The position numbers and the translations under genes are program-made. Shown here in pieces: positions 15,978 through 23,921 of a stretch of 24,930 nucleotides of DNA. Every line of letters begins with the position of its first letter. Positions within the stretch are counted from its first letter, which is position 1. The notes beneath the pieces were generated by a model that saw only the letters and a list, made by a program, of their open reading frames with translations, was not told the origin of the DNA and did no database searches. Origin of the DNA: UBA11524 sp964547515 (GTDB taxonomy: Bacteria > Bacillota > Clostridia > Christensenellales > Aristaeellaceae); assembly GCA_964547515.1 (NCBI GenBank), contig CAZJOA010000020.1:1-24930 (forward strand), in the 5' to 3' direction.

Positions 15978-18281
15978 TCAGGAACGCTTCGGCAGGGTGA
16001 GCCGCCGGGACTCAAGGCCCTCCGCGTGAACCGAAACCGTGATCGCAGGCATGTCCCCCGTCAGGACAACCGCGCAGACACAGGCGTTCCATGCCCGCGC
16101 CGCTTCGGTACGGAAGCCCTCCTCCGAGCTTGGATCGGCACTGCCCACGGCCAGGAGCGTCCCGCCCTGCACTGCAAAGCGGAGGCTGCGCGCATCGAAG
16201 ACGCATTCCGCGCCGTTTTCGCCGCAGATCACTGCGGTCAGATAGATCAGCCGGCCTGCACGGTCATAGCTGCTGCGGTCGGCAGTCAGCAAAAGCCGCG
16301 GCGCATCCGGGGTTTGCAGCACGCTGTGCTGACCGTCGCTGTCGATCGCCTCCAGCGTTCCCGGGCAATAGGTCAGGTCAAAGGCGGCAATGCATTCCCG
16401 GCAGGGCTGTTCGCCGATGCATCGGCCGTTGAGCAGCAGCGTCACGCTCCGGGCGGCACTGTACACCTCCACCCGCACGGGCTGACCCTCATACCCCCGG
16501 TAGTCCCATGCATGGAAGCGCTCCGGCCACGCCCAATAGGAAACGTCGCCGTCCTCATGGTAATGTTCGGGATGCTGAACCGCGATATAGGGTGTCGCCA
16601 AGCGCCCCCAGATCGCATCGCGGTAGTAGGACACAGGCCGTTTGCGTCCGCACAGGTCAATGTCCGCGCAATTCGCCTGCCGCCAGGGATAGCGTTCGAA
16701 GTACCCCTCGCCGTCCTCCGGGCGATACCACACATGGCCGATGCCGCTCTCCCCCAGATAATCGATGGCCGCCCAGGCGAAATCGCCGATCACCCGGGGA
16801 TGCCGCAGCACCCTCTGCCAATCCGACGGGAATGTCTTCATGACGCTCTCCGTGCCGCAGAAAAACCGCCGGGGGAATTTCTGCAAGTCCCCCTCATAGC
16901 GCCAGCCGAGGTAGTTGTAGCCCGCCACGTCCAGCGGCTCCAGAAAGCCGCGGCTCAATTCGCCGAAATAGTCAAAATCGTCATCGTCGGCGGATTGCAG
17001 ATTCGCCGCGAGCATCTCCAGGCGGCGCTTGCCGATGTTGTTCAGCCCCGCCGTCACCAGGCGGGTGTCATCCAGCGCGCGGACGGCATCGCTGAGCTGG
17101 CGGCTGAGCAGTGCGCCCTGCCCCGAACCATCCCGTTCGGGGATCTCATTGCCGATGGACCACAGAATGACGCTGGGATGGCTGCGGGCTTGCAGCACCA
17201 TCGCACGCAGATCCTCCCGCCAATGCGCACGGAAGTACAGGTGATAGTCATAGGGGTTCTTGCCGATGTTCCACACGTCGGTGAATTCGTCCATCACCAG
17301 CAGACCCAGTTCATCACATGCGTCCAGAAAGGCCGCAGCGGGCGGATTGTGCGCACAGCGGACGGCATTGAAGCCGTTCTCCTTGAGCAGCCGCGCCTTG
17401 CGGTATTCCGCATCCGCATAGCTGGCCGCACCCAGCAAGCCATTGTCATGGTGGACGCAGCCGCCGCGCAGCTTGATGGCGCGCCCGTTGAGCAGGAGTC
17501 CGCGCTCTTCGTCAAGGTGAACGGTACGGAAGCCCACGCGGACGGATGCGTCATCCGTGGCTTCGCCATCCAGCAGGAGCTCCGCCGTGCAGCGGTAGAG
17601 CACGGGGGTAACGGGTGTCCAGGGGTGCACGCCGGGTACGGGCAGCGTCAGGGTCGTCACTGCACCGCTGACGGGCGCGATGCTCTCCGCAAGGCATTCG
17701 CCGGATGCATCCGTCACCCGGCAGCGCAGCGACGCATTCGGCTGACATGCCTCTTCGGATACGGTGATCTGCGCCGTCAGCAGCCAGTCATCCGCCCGCT
17801 GACGGGTGGTGACATACAGCCCCCAGGGCGCGATGCATGCCCTTGCACCGCGCAGCAGCCACACGGGACGGTATATGCCGCAGCCCGTATACCACCGGGA
17901 ACAGGGTTGCGCATCGTTCGCCGTGCTGACACGCAGCCTCTGCGTTCCCACGCGCAGAAAGGGGGTCAGATCGGCATGGAAGGGCGTATAGCCATTGTAC
18001 TGCGTGGCGATGAGCACATCATCCAGATACACCTGCGCATTGGCCATGATGCCCTCGAACTCCAGGAGGACGCGCTCCTGCAGCATCTCCCGGGTGACAT
18101 GGAGCTCGCGGTCGTAGAGGATGCTCTCGCATTGGAAGAAGCCGCCCGCCGAACCGGAACGCGCGTCACTGCTGCGGGGCAGGGACATGCTGTGGTCATG
18201 GGGCAGATCGACCTGCTGCCCCGCACCGGGTACGCCCCAGATGCGGCAGCGCCACCCGTCGTTGAAGGCCATGCGTTTCAT
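15978..18281 (-). CDS. Glycoside hydrolase family 2 protein (beta-galactosidase-like)
   Basis: This 767-residue protein has the GH2 plan: N-terminal jelly-roll sugar-binding domain (about 1-150, with NGYTPFHADLT), immunoglobulin-like domain (to about 260), TIM barrel (LRGGCVHHDNG at 272-282, about 260-560) and C-terminal beta domains. The acid/base is Glu379 in WSIGNE and the nucleophile Glu478 in FCGTESV. GH2 includes beta-galactosidases, beta-glucuronidases, beta-mannosidases and alpha-L-arabinopyranosidases, so the specificity is not proven; a galactosidase is most common for this length. No signal peptide. ATG at 18281 has GGAGG eight nt upstream; the gene starts 24 bp after the GH29 stop. 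Having both GH2 and GH42 enzymes suggests two different linkages or sugars. Confidence 0.9.
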   Translation of the reverse strand: MKRMAFNDGWRCRIWGVPGAGQQVDLPHDHSMSLPRSSDARSGSAGGFFQCESILYDRELHVTREMLQERVLLEFEGIMANAQVYLDDVLIATQYNGYTPFHADLTPFLRVGTQRLRVSTANDAQPCSRWYTGCGIYRPVWLLRGARACIAPWGLYVTTRQRADDWLLTAQITVSEEACQPNASLRCRVTDASGECLAESIAPVSGAVTTLTLPVPGVHPWTPVTPVLYRCTAELLLDGEATDDASVRVGFRTVHLDEERGLLLNGRAIKLRGGCVHHDNGLLGAASYADAEYRKARLLKENGFNAVRCAHNPPAAAFLDACDELGLLVMDEFTDVWNIGKNPYDYHLYFRAHWREDLRAMVLQARSHPSVILWSIGNEIPERDGSGQGALLSRQLSDAVRALDDTRLVTAGLNNIGKRRLEMLAANLQSADDDDFDYFGELSRGFLEPLDVAGYNYLGWRYEGDLQKFPRRFFCGTESVMKTFPSDWQRVLRHPRVIGDFAWAAIDYLGESGIGHVWYRPEDGEGYFERYPWRQANCADIDLCGRKRPVSYYRDAIWGRLATPYIAVQHPEHYHEDGDVSYWAWPERFHAWDYRGYEGQPVRVEVYSAARSVTLLLNGRCIGEQPCRECIAAFDLTYCPGTLEAIDSDGQHSVLQTPDAPRLLLTADRSSYDRAGRLIYLTAVICGENGAECVFDARSLRFAVQGGTLLAVGSADPSSEEGFRTEAARAWNACVCAVVLTGDMPAITVSVHAEGLESRRLTLPKRS

Positions 18282-18305
18282 GCCGATCCCTCCGCATCAA
18301 CAGGG

Positions 18306-19733
18306 TCATGCCTTGTCCAGCCGGATGACGAAGCCCTCTTCGAAGGGGAAAATCTCCGGCAGATGGAACAGCATGGCATTTTCGTCACGGGTGTAGGCGA
18401 TGTCGCCCGCTGCACCGAGCATTCTCGCCGAACGGATCGCTCCCAGCGCTCCGCCCTGCCGCAGCGAACGCAGACGCAGCACGCCATCGGCGGGTCTGCC
18501 GAAGCCGATGACATAGACCGCCTCGTCCGTCTGGGTGAAGCGCACGTCGTTTCCGGTCAGCCTGTACTTTCCGCTTTCCATTTCGACGCCTGCCTTCACC
18601 TGCTGCTTCACACGCTCGATGTTGTAGTCCTCATCCTCCATCGCCGTATCGCCCTCACCGGATACCGCAAAGGGATGCGTACCATAAATGGCCTCGCCGT
18701 TCAGCCGCAGCCATTCGCCGATGCGCCGCAGCTGCCTGACGGCCTCCGGGTGGAACGTGCCATCCGCACAGGGGCCGACATTGAGCAGAAGGCTGCCGTT
18801 CTTGGACACGACATCCGCCAGCTGCTGGATGATCCGCCCCGCAGGGATGTACTTGGGATGCTCGACGATGCACCAGGTGACATTGTCCTCCAGACGATCA
18901 TCCGTCTGCCAGAAAAAGTCCTGGATCTCCGCAAAGCGTCCGCGCTCCACGTCCACCAGACCCAGACCATCCGGGAAGTCGCTCTGCTTGTAGGAGATGA
19001 TCCCCTCCGGCACGGCCTCGTAGTAGATGCGTGCCGCCTCATGCAGATACGCTTCCGGGATGATGAGCAGACGGCTGTCAAAATAGAGCATATCCGGACG
19101 GTACTTCACGCAGACCTCGCGGATCTTCTCCAGCCATGTGTCGCAGAAGCGCTTGTCCGGCAGACGATACGGCAGATACCGGTTGGTCTCCAGCGGGAGC
19201 GCAGGGCCATAGAAGACCTCATTGGCAGGGTCATACACATCCGCCTCATTGTCTGTGGACATGAACCACCCCCACAGCCACTGATGATGCAGCGTGGCGA
19301 TGAACCGGAGTCCCCGCTTGCGGAAGGCTTCGGCGCATTCGCCCACCACATCGCGATGCGGCCCCATCCGAACCGCATTGACCGGATTCACCTCGCTGTC
19401 CCACAGGGAGAAATTGTCCGAATGCTCCGATACAGGCCCGCCGTACTTCGCGCCGCTGGCTTCCACCAGCTCCGCCCATGCAGCAGCGTCAAAGCGTTCT
19501 CCCTTGAACATGGGAATGAAATCCTTGTAGCCGAATTCACTCACCTTCCCGAAGCGGCGCTCATGCGCAAGATTCTGCTTCGAGCCCTTCAGATACATGT
19601 TGCGGGAGTACCACTCGTTCTCGCAGGCCGGCACGCTGTAGGGCCCCCAATGGAAAAACAGGCCGAACTTGCCGTCACGCAGCCACTGCGGTTCGGTATG
19701 CTCCAGGCTTTTCCAATCCATGCTCCAGTTCAT
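18306..19733 (-). CDS. Glycoside hydrolase family 29 protein (alpha-L-fucosidase family)
   Basis: This 475-residue retaining glycosidase resembles alpha-L-fucosidases: FGLFFHWGPYSVPA (His28), the GAKY strand followed by EHSDNFSLWDS (His104), MGPHRDVVG, and the nucleophile Asp219 in DMLYFDSR. The C-terminal part forms a small beta domain. The common KHHDGF motif is altered to EHSDNF, meaning that one of two sugar-contacting histidines is Ser105; this may point to a non-standard fucoside. No signal peptide. The ATG at 19733 overlaps the esterase stop as ATGA and has GGAGGT seven nt upstream. In this operon it would remove L-fucose (or a methylated or otherwise modified 6-deoxy sugar) from the imported chain. 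Confidence 0.88.
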   Translation of the reverse strand: MNWSMDWKSLEHTEPQWLRDGKFGLFFHWGPYSVPACENEWYSRNMYLKGSKQNLAHERRFGKVSEFGYKDFIPMFKGERFDAAAWAELVEASGAKYGGPVSEHSDNFSLWDSEVNPVNAVRMGPHRDVVGECAEAFRKRGLRFIATLHHQWLWGWFMSTDNEADVYDPANEVFYGPALPLETNRYLPYRLPDKRFCDTWLEKIREVCVKYRPDMLYFDSRLLIIPEAYLHEAARIYYEAVPEGIISYKQSDFPDGLGLVDVERGRFAEIQDFFWQTDDRLEDNVTWCIVEHPKYIPAGRIIQQLADVVSKNGSLLLNVGPCADGTFHPEAVRQLRRIGEWLRLNGEAIYGTHPFAVSGEGDTAMEDEDYNIERVKQQVKAGVEMESGKYRLTGNDVRFTQTDEAVYVIGFGRPADGVLRLRSLRQGGALGAIRSARMLGAAGDIAYTRDENAMLFHLPEIFPFEEGFVIRLDKA

Positions 19734-21109
19734 ACGGACACCTCCACATTGCGGAATGAAATCAGGGGCAGATAGGTGTATTGGTCGACGATCGGTGCCA
19801 TCGGCGTCAGCGGATCGCAGCCGTAGGATACATACACCCGTCCGGTCAGCGGCCTGGCGGGGATCAGGCGGATCTCGCTGCCGCTGACGGTCAGGCTGTC
19901 CACCCCGGCCGCACCGGATGCGTCAGCCAGCGTGAAATCATGCCGATCCACGCGGGGATTCAGGCGGAACAGCGCCCCCGCACTGCGGCAGAGCAGGCGG
20001 ATCGCCCCGTCCTGCATTTCGGCACGCTCCAGCGACGGTGCAGCGTAAGTCGCGCCGCCGTTCAGCACGCTGTGGAGCTGCCGTGCCAGCATCTCCCCCA
20101 GGGCGACATTGCCCAGGGCGGAATTGTGCACCTCGTCGGACATGGGCAGCGTGGACGTGGGCAGCAGGTAGACCGCGTCCAGGGTCTGCGCCGCCTGGCG
20201 CTGCGCTTCCTTGATAGCCGCCCAGGAGGCCGCGTCCTCCTGCATGGCGAATTTGTTCAGCTGCATGGTGAAGAACGGGACACAGCTTTGCATCCGCTGA
20301 CGCACCGCATCGACCATGTGGGCGAAGCTCGCGGCGTAGATGGCGGCATCCGCCTCATTGGCATCCGCACAGCCCTGATACCAGATGATCGCGCGCACGC
20401 CGCCGCAAGCCTCCAGCTTTTCCAGCATGCCGCGCAGGAGATCGCCATCGCGCGTGTCATCCCAGCGCTTCATGGGAGAACCGCCCTGCGCCGCCTGGAT
20501 CAAGCCCACCGGAAGCCCGGTGCAGTCCGCATATCTTCTGCCGAAGGACAGAAAGGGCGACGTCCCCGTGATGCCCATGGGCGCATTGACGCAGTCCGCC
20601 GCGTCCGTCGCGTCATTCATGGGGTGCGCCGCCATGTCCCAGCGGCCGCTGTTGCGCAGCAGGTGGACACGCACATCCGGCGGATCAAAGGCCACGCCCC
20701 TGGCATAGCCCGCCGCATTGGACTGTCCCGCCATGCAGAACAGATCACCCACGCCGATATGCACCCGAATGTCGCCGCGGAACATCCAGTGGTCGCCGCT
20801 AACGGCGGATACGGCGTCCAGCGAGGTCTCCACGCGGTATGGGCCGCCCTGGGGCAGGGTGATGTCGGCCTCCCACTGGCCGCAGATGCCATCGCCCGTC
20901 TGCCTGTCGCAGGGCGTCCACGGGAGGATCAGCGACTGATCCTGCTCCATCAGCACACGGATGACGGGTGTCGCAGAGCGGACACCGGCCTTGACCGCGC
21001 CCCTCTCCAGCTGCCAATCCCCTTGCAGATGCACCCTTGCCCGCCCATCGCGGCGCTGGAGCACCTGCCAATCCGCAAGTCCCTGCGTGATCCTGACACC
21101 ATAGAACAT
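19730..21109 (-). CDS. Sialate O-acetylesterase-like SGNH carbohydrate esterase
   Basis: This 459-residue protein belongs to the DUF303/SASA group of SGNH esterases. The blocks are visible: block I FCMAGQSNAAGY (catalytic Ser130), block III IIWYQGCADANE (243-254, Cys in place of the more usual Glu of YQGE), and block V SDEVHNSALG (Asp325, His328). A beta-sandwich precedes the catalytic domain. Members remove O-acetyl groups from sugars; in plant-glycan loci they act on acetylated pectin or hemicellulose rather than sialate. No signal peptide, so it works on imported chains. The ATG at 21109 has GGGAGG eight nt upstream. Its end overlaps GH29 as ATGA. It is the first enzyme gene after the transporter, behind a 134-nt structured gap. 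Confidence 0.87.
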   Translation of the reverse strand: MFYGVRITQGLADWQVLQRRDGRARVHLQGDWQLERGAVKAGVRSATPVIRVLMEQDQSLILPWTPCDRQTGDGICGQWEADITLPQGGPYRVETSLDAVSAVSGDHWMFRGDIRVHIGVGDLFCMAGQSNAAGYARGVAFDPPDVRVHLLRNSGRWDMAAHPMNDATDAADCVNAPMGITGTSPFLSFGRRYADCTGLPVGLIQAAQGGSPMKRWDDTRDGDLLRGMLEKLEACGGVRAIIWYQGCADANEADAAIYAASFAHMVDAVRQRMQSCVPFFTMQLNKFAMQEDAASWAAIKEAQRQAAQTLDAVYLLPTSTLPMSDEVHNSALGNVALGEMLARQLHSVLNGGATYAAPSLERAEMQDGAIRLLCRSAGALFRLNPRVDRHDFTLADASGAAGVDSLTVSGSEIRLIPARPLTGRVYVSYGCDPLTPMAPIVDQYTYLPLISFRNVEVSV

Positions 21110-21147
21110 GTGATGTGCCTCCCTGTCCTCAGCGGGTGTAGCGACAT

Positions 21148-21188
21148 CGGACGGGTGCGCATCGCCCGAAGACCATACGCACCGTCCG
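21148..21188 (-). promoter_or_regulatory. Long stem-loop in the leader of the esterase gene
   Basis: In the gap between the binding-protein gene and the esterase gene, the sequence CGGACGGTGCG (minus strand) pairs with CGCACCCGTCCG across an 18-nt loop, an 11-bp stem with one bulged base. It stands 39 nt before the esterase start codon and is not followed by a T run. It could be an mRNA processing or stability element between transporter and enzyme genes; this is inference. Confidence 0.45.
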
Positions 21189-21199
21189 GATTGTGAAAT

Positions 21200-21227
21200 G
21201 CGGTCCGGGAAGAGCCTCCCGAACCGC
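21200..21227 (-). terminator. Hairpin after the solute-binding protein gene (weak or partial terminator)
   Basis: GCGGTTCGGGA pairs with TCCCGGACCGC on the minus strand (two 5-bp blocks split by one mismatch, 6-nt loop), 17 nt past the stop of the binding-protein gene. Only a short ATTT follows, so full termination is unlikely. Partial termination or 3'-end protection of the transporter mRNA would explain higher binding-protein expression, as known in other sugar ABC operons. Confidence 0.5.
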
Positions 21228-21243
21228 GAAGAAGTGCAGGAAA

Positions 21244-22920
21244 TTACTTGTAGTACGCCAGAGATTCCAGATCGGTCTTCTCGTTCATCTGCTGGAAGAA
21301 CTCGTCGAAGTCCGCAACCTGGCTCTTCACGCCCGCAACATAGGCCGCCCACTGCTCGTCGCTGTTGGGATCAAGCTCGCCCGTGATGAACTTCATCGCC
21401 TCGACCTTGGCATACGCTTCGCAAGCGCTGCTCAGCGTGGCCTTGAAGGTGGATTCCTCCTCGGTCAGGTCGACCAGGGGCGCACGGTCGAAGGGGGACA
21501 CGGAATCAGGGCCGCCGTTGACAGCGGAATCGATCCAGTACTGACCCTCATAGTAGCCCTTCTCGGCGGACCACCAGGGCTCATAGCCGGCGTAGGACAG
21601 GGTGGTGGAGAAGATCTGCGGAACGAAGGGGATGCCGGTACGGGAGCCGCCCGACGCCATGATGCCCTGATCGGCCAGCGCCTGTGCGGGATTCTCGGCG
21701 TTCTTCAGCGCGTCAACATAGGTGCGCGTGCCGTCCTCCAGGGTGATGAAGTCTTCGCCTTCAACGCCCCAGTTCAGCATCTCGTAGATCTCCTCGGAGT
21801 ACTGATAGTCGATCAGGCGGACGACCCACTCGGGATACTCGGTCTCGGCGTTGATGATGATGCCCATGGTGCGGGTGGTGCCCAGGTTCTTGCCGGTCAG
21901 CTTCGAACCCCACTTCCAGGCCGTGCCGAAATCGGGATGGCTGGGCAGATACGCCAGACCCCATTCGATCGCGTCGTTGGCCGCAGCGGTGTTCCAGGTC
22001 GTGACAGAGCCGGACCACATGGTGGGGACGACCAGCAGATTGCCATTGGATGCCTTGGCATCGCAGCTCGCATCGGTCGCAAATTCGGGATCGATGTAGC
22101 CCGCGGCGTAGAGCTTGTTCAGCTCGATCAGCATGGTGCGGAAGTTGTCCTCGATCGGGCCGTATGCCCACTCGCTGCCATTCCAGTAGGTGGTGTCCCA
22201 GGTGTGGAACGTGCCGACGAAGCCGCGGTAGAAGGCCATCCAGCTCGCGCCGTTGGACATGACATACTTGGCATCGACCTTGCCCTCGTCGATGAGCGCC
22301 TTCAGCTTGGCGCACAGGTCGACGAACTCAGCCCAGGTGGTCGCAGGCTGCAGGCCATGCTCCTTCAGCACGTCGAAACGGTAGGCATAGGCAGTGAAGG
22401 ACTGCGCACCGGCCAGATCCAGGTCGTTGTCGTAGCCATCCCAGAACACATAGGAAGAGCCATCGGGGTTGTTGATGCCCTCCTGACCGCCCACTGCGCC
22501 CGCCACGAACTCGGGGTAGTAGACCAGGTAGTCCGCATACTCATTGATGTTCAGCACATCGCCGTCAGCGCCGTACTCATTCACCAGAGAGCCCTGGGAG
22601 TAGGTGTTGATGTCCGCCAGGTCGCTGGCAGCCAGCATCACGGGCTCATTGGTGCGGAAATCGTTCCACGGCATTTCCTGCCAGGTGATGTCCAGCTTGC
22701 AGCCCAGATAGGCTTCCACCTTCTCCTGCCACAGCGCCTGCATCTTGGTGTTGCGCGCGTCAGAGCCGAAGTTGGGGACGGATACGGTCAGCTTCAGGGT
22801 GTTGTTCGGCAGCTCCGGGAAGGTGAGGCCTTCCGTGTTCATGGTGCCCTCGGCGGTCGCGAAGGACGCGCAGCCAAGCACCATCATCAGAGCCAGCACA
22901 AGGGACAGGATCTTCTTCAT
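21244..22920 (-). CDS. Carbohydrate ABC transporter, extracellular solute-binding protein
   Basis: This 558-residue family 1 (LplA/YtcQ-like) sugar-binding protein captures an oligosaccharide outside the cell and hands it to the two permeases encoded just upstream. The N terminus is a clear export signal: Lys-Lys, then a hydrophobic stretch (4-16), then GCASFATAE. ATA before Glu24 suits signal peptidase I, whereas VLGC could serve as an imperfect lipobox, so it may be lipid-anchored through Cys17. The mature part is acidic and rich in Trp and Tyr, usual for sugar binding. The ATG at 22920 has a perfect AAGGAGGT site. A large protein of this type normally binds oligosaccharides rather than monosaccharides, in line with the cytoplasmic glycosidases that follow. 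Confidence 0.93.
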   Translation of the reverse strand: MKKILSLVLALMMVLGCASFATAEGTMNTEGLTFPELPNNTLKLTVSVPNFGSDARNTKMQALWQEKVEAYLGCKLDITWQEMPWNDFRTNEPVMLAASDLADINTYSQGSLVNEYGADGDVLNINEYADYLVYYPEFVAGAVGGQEGINNPDGSSYVFWDGYDNDLDLAGAQSFTAYAYRFDVLKEHGLQPATTWAEFVDLCAKLKALIDEGKVDAKYVMSNGASWMAFYRGFVGTFHTWDTTYWNGSEWAYGPIEDNFRTMLIELNKLYAAGYIDPEFATDASCDAKASNGNLLVVPTMWSGSVTTWNTAAANDAIEWGLAYLPSHPDFGTAWKWGSKLTGKNLGTTRTMGIIINAETEYPEWVVRLIDYQYSEEIYEMLNWGVEGEDFITLEDGTRTYVDALKNAENPAQALADQGIMASGGSRTGIPFVPQIFSTTLSYAGYEPWWSAEKGYYEGQYWIDSAVNGGPDSVSPFDRAPLVDLTEEESTFKATLSSACEAYAKVEAMKFITGELDPNSDEQWAAYVAGVKSQVADFDEFFQQMNEKTDLESLAYYK

Positions 22921-22950
22921 GGGGGTACCTCCTTATGAAATGTATCATCA

Positions 22951-22969
22951 TGACGGATGCCTTCCGTCA
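22951..22969 (-). promoter_or_regulatory. Small hairpin ahead of the solute-binding protein gene
   Basis: A perfect 7-bp inverted repeat TGACGGA/TCCGTCA with a 5-nt loop lies in the 71-nt gap between the second permease stop and the binding-protein start, about 30 nt before the start codon and upstream of its ribosome site. It could protect the 5' end of a processed binding-protein mRNA. No T run follows. Confidence 0.4.
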
Positions 22970-22991
22970 CAATTCCGGATTCAGCAGTGCG

Positions 22992-23909
22992 TCAGCCCTT
23001 GACCGCGCCGACCTGCATGCCCTGCTCGAAGTACTTCTGGATGAAGGGGTAGATCAGCAGCAGCGGCGCGATGGTCGCGATCAGGCAGGCGTACTGCACA
23101 TTGAGCGGATTGAGCGTGCCGTTGTTAATCATGTTGGCCGTATCGCCGCCGAAGGACGCGGTGAGGCTGTTGCTGAAGATGATGGAGCGCAGGATCATCT
23201 GGATGGGCATGCGCGCCTGATCCTTGATGTAGAGCAGCGCGCTGAAGTAGCTGTTCCACATGCCGACGACCGCAAACAGGGAGAACGACGCGATCAGCGC
23301 CTTGGACAGGGGCAGGATGATGCTCAGCAGGACGCGCATCTCCCCCGCGCCGTCGATCAGCGCAGCCTCGCGGATCTCGTGGGAGATGCCCTTGAAGAAG
23401 GAACGGTACATGAACACGTTCCACGCCGATACGCAGCCGGGCAGGACAAGCGACCAGGTGGTATCCATCAGCCCGAGGTTCTTGATGTTCAGGTAGGTGG
23501 GCACCGTGCCGCCGCTGAAGAACATGGTGACCAGCAGCAGGACGCTGATGGGCTTGTTCAGCACAAAGCCCGGCACGGACAGGGAGTAGCCCAGGCACGC
23601 GGTCAGCGAAACGCTCAGCACGGTGTAGAGCACGGCATACCACAGCGTCCACCCGTAAGCGGAATAGACCGTTTTCTGCCCGAAGACGATCTCGTAGCCC
23701 TTGAAGGTCGGTTCGACGGGGATGAGCCCCACGTCGCCGCGCGTGATCGCACCGCTGGAGCTCAGCGAGATCGCCACCACATTCAGGAAGGGATAGAGGA
23801 TGACCACGCAGAAGGCCAGCAGCAGCAGGATCAGAACGATGTCAAAGGTGACATTCCCGATGCGGATTCGATTCCTGCGCTTGCCGGAAGAAAGAACATG
23901 CTGACTCAT
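22992..23909 (-). CDS. Carbohydrate ABC transporter permease, LplC/YtcP type
   Basis: This 305-residue inner-membrane permease has six likely transmembrane helices; the first is at about 22-43 and the last near 275-295. The cytoplasmic EAA loop, which contacts the ATPase, reads EAALIDGAGEM (181-191). It is the MalG-side partner (CUT1/LplC group) and ends in QVGAVKG, a common C terminus of this group. With the other permease and the binding protein it forms the importer; no ATPase gene is present, so a shared MsmX-like ATPase encoded elsewhere is expected. The ATG at 23909 is preceded by AAGGAGGT at seven nt. It lies 12 bp after the other permease. Confidence 0.94.
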   Translation of the reverse strand: MSQHVLSSGKRRNRIRIGNVTFDIVLILLLLAFCVVILYPFLNVVAISLSSSGAITRGDVGLIPVEPTFKGYEIVFGQKTVYSAYGWTLWYAVLYTVLSVSLTACLGYSLSVPGFVLNKPISVLLLVTMFFSGGTVPTYLNIKNLGLMDTTWSLVLPGCVSAWNVFMYRSFFKGISHEIREAALIDGAGEMRVLLSIILPLSKALIASFSLFAVVGMWNSYFSALLYIKDQARMPIQMILRSIIFSNSLTASFGGDTANMINNGTLNPLNVQYACLIATIAPLLLIYPFIQKYFEQGMQVGAVKG

Positions 23910-23921
23910 GCTGACACCTCC

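Noticed and set aside
15900..15978. GH42 start at 15978, overlapping the GH2 stop as ATGA
   Set aside because: It would add 26 unconserved residues and run through two hairpins; the ATG at 15900 has a strong GGGAGG and the family begins there.
15963..19775. A 1270-codon plus-strand open frame opposite GH2 and GH29
   Set aside because: It lies antisense to two genes with complete catalytic motifs, its translation is rich in His, Arg, Gln and Pro without recognisable domains, and long antisense frames are expected in GC-rich coding DNA.
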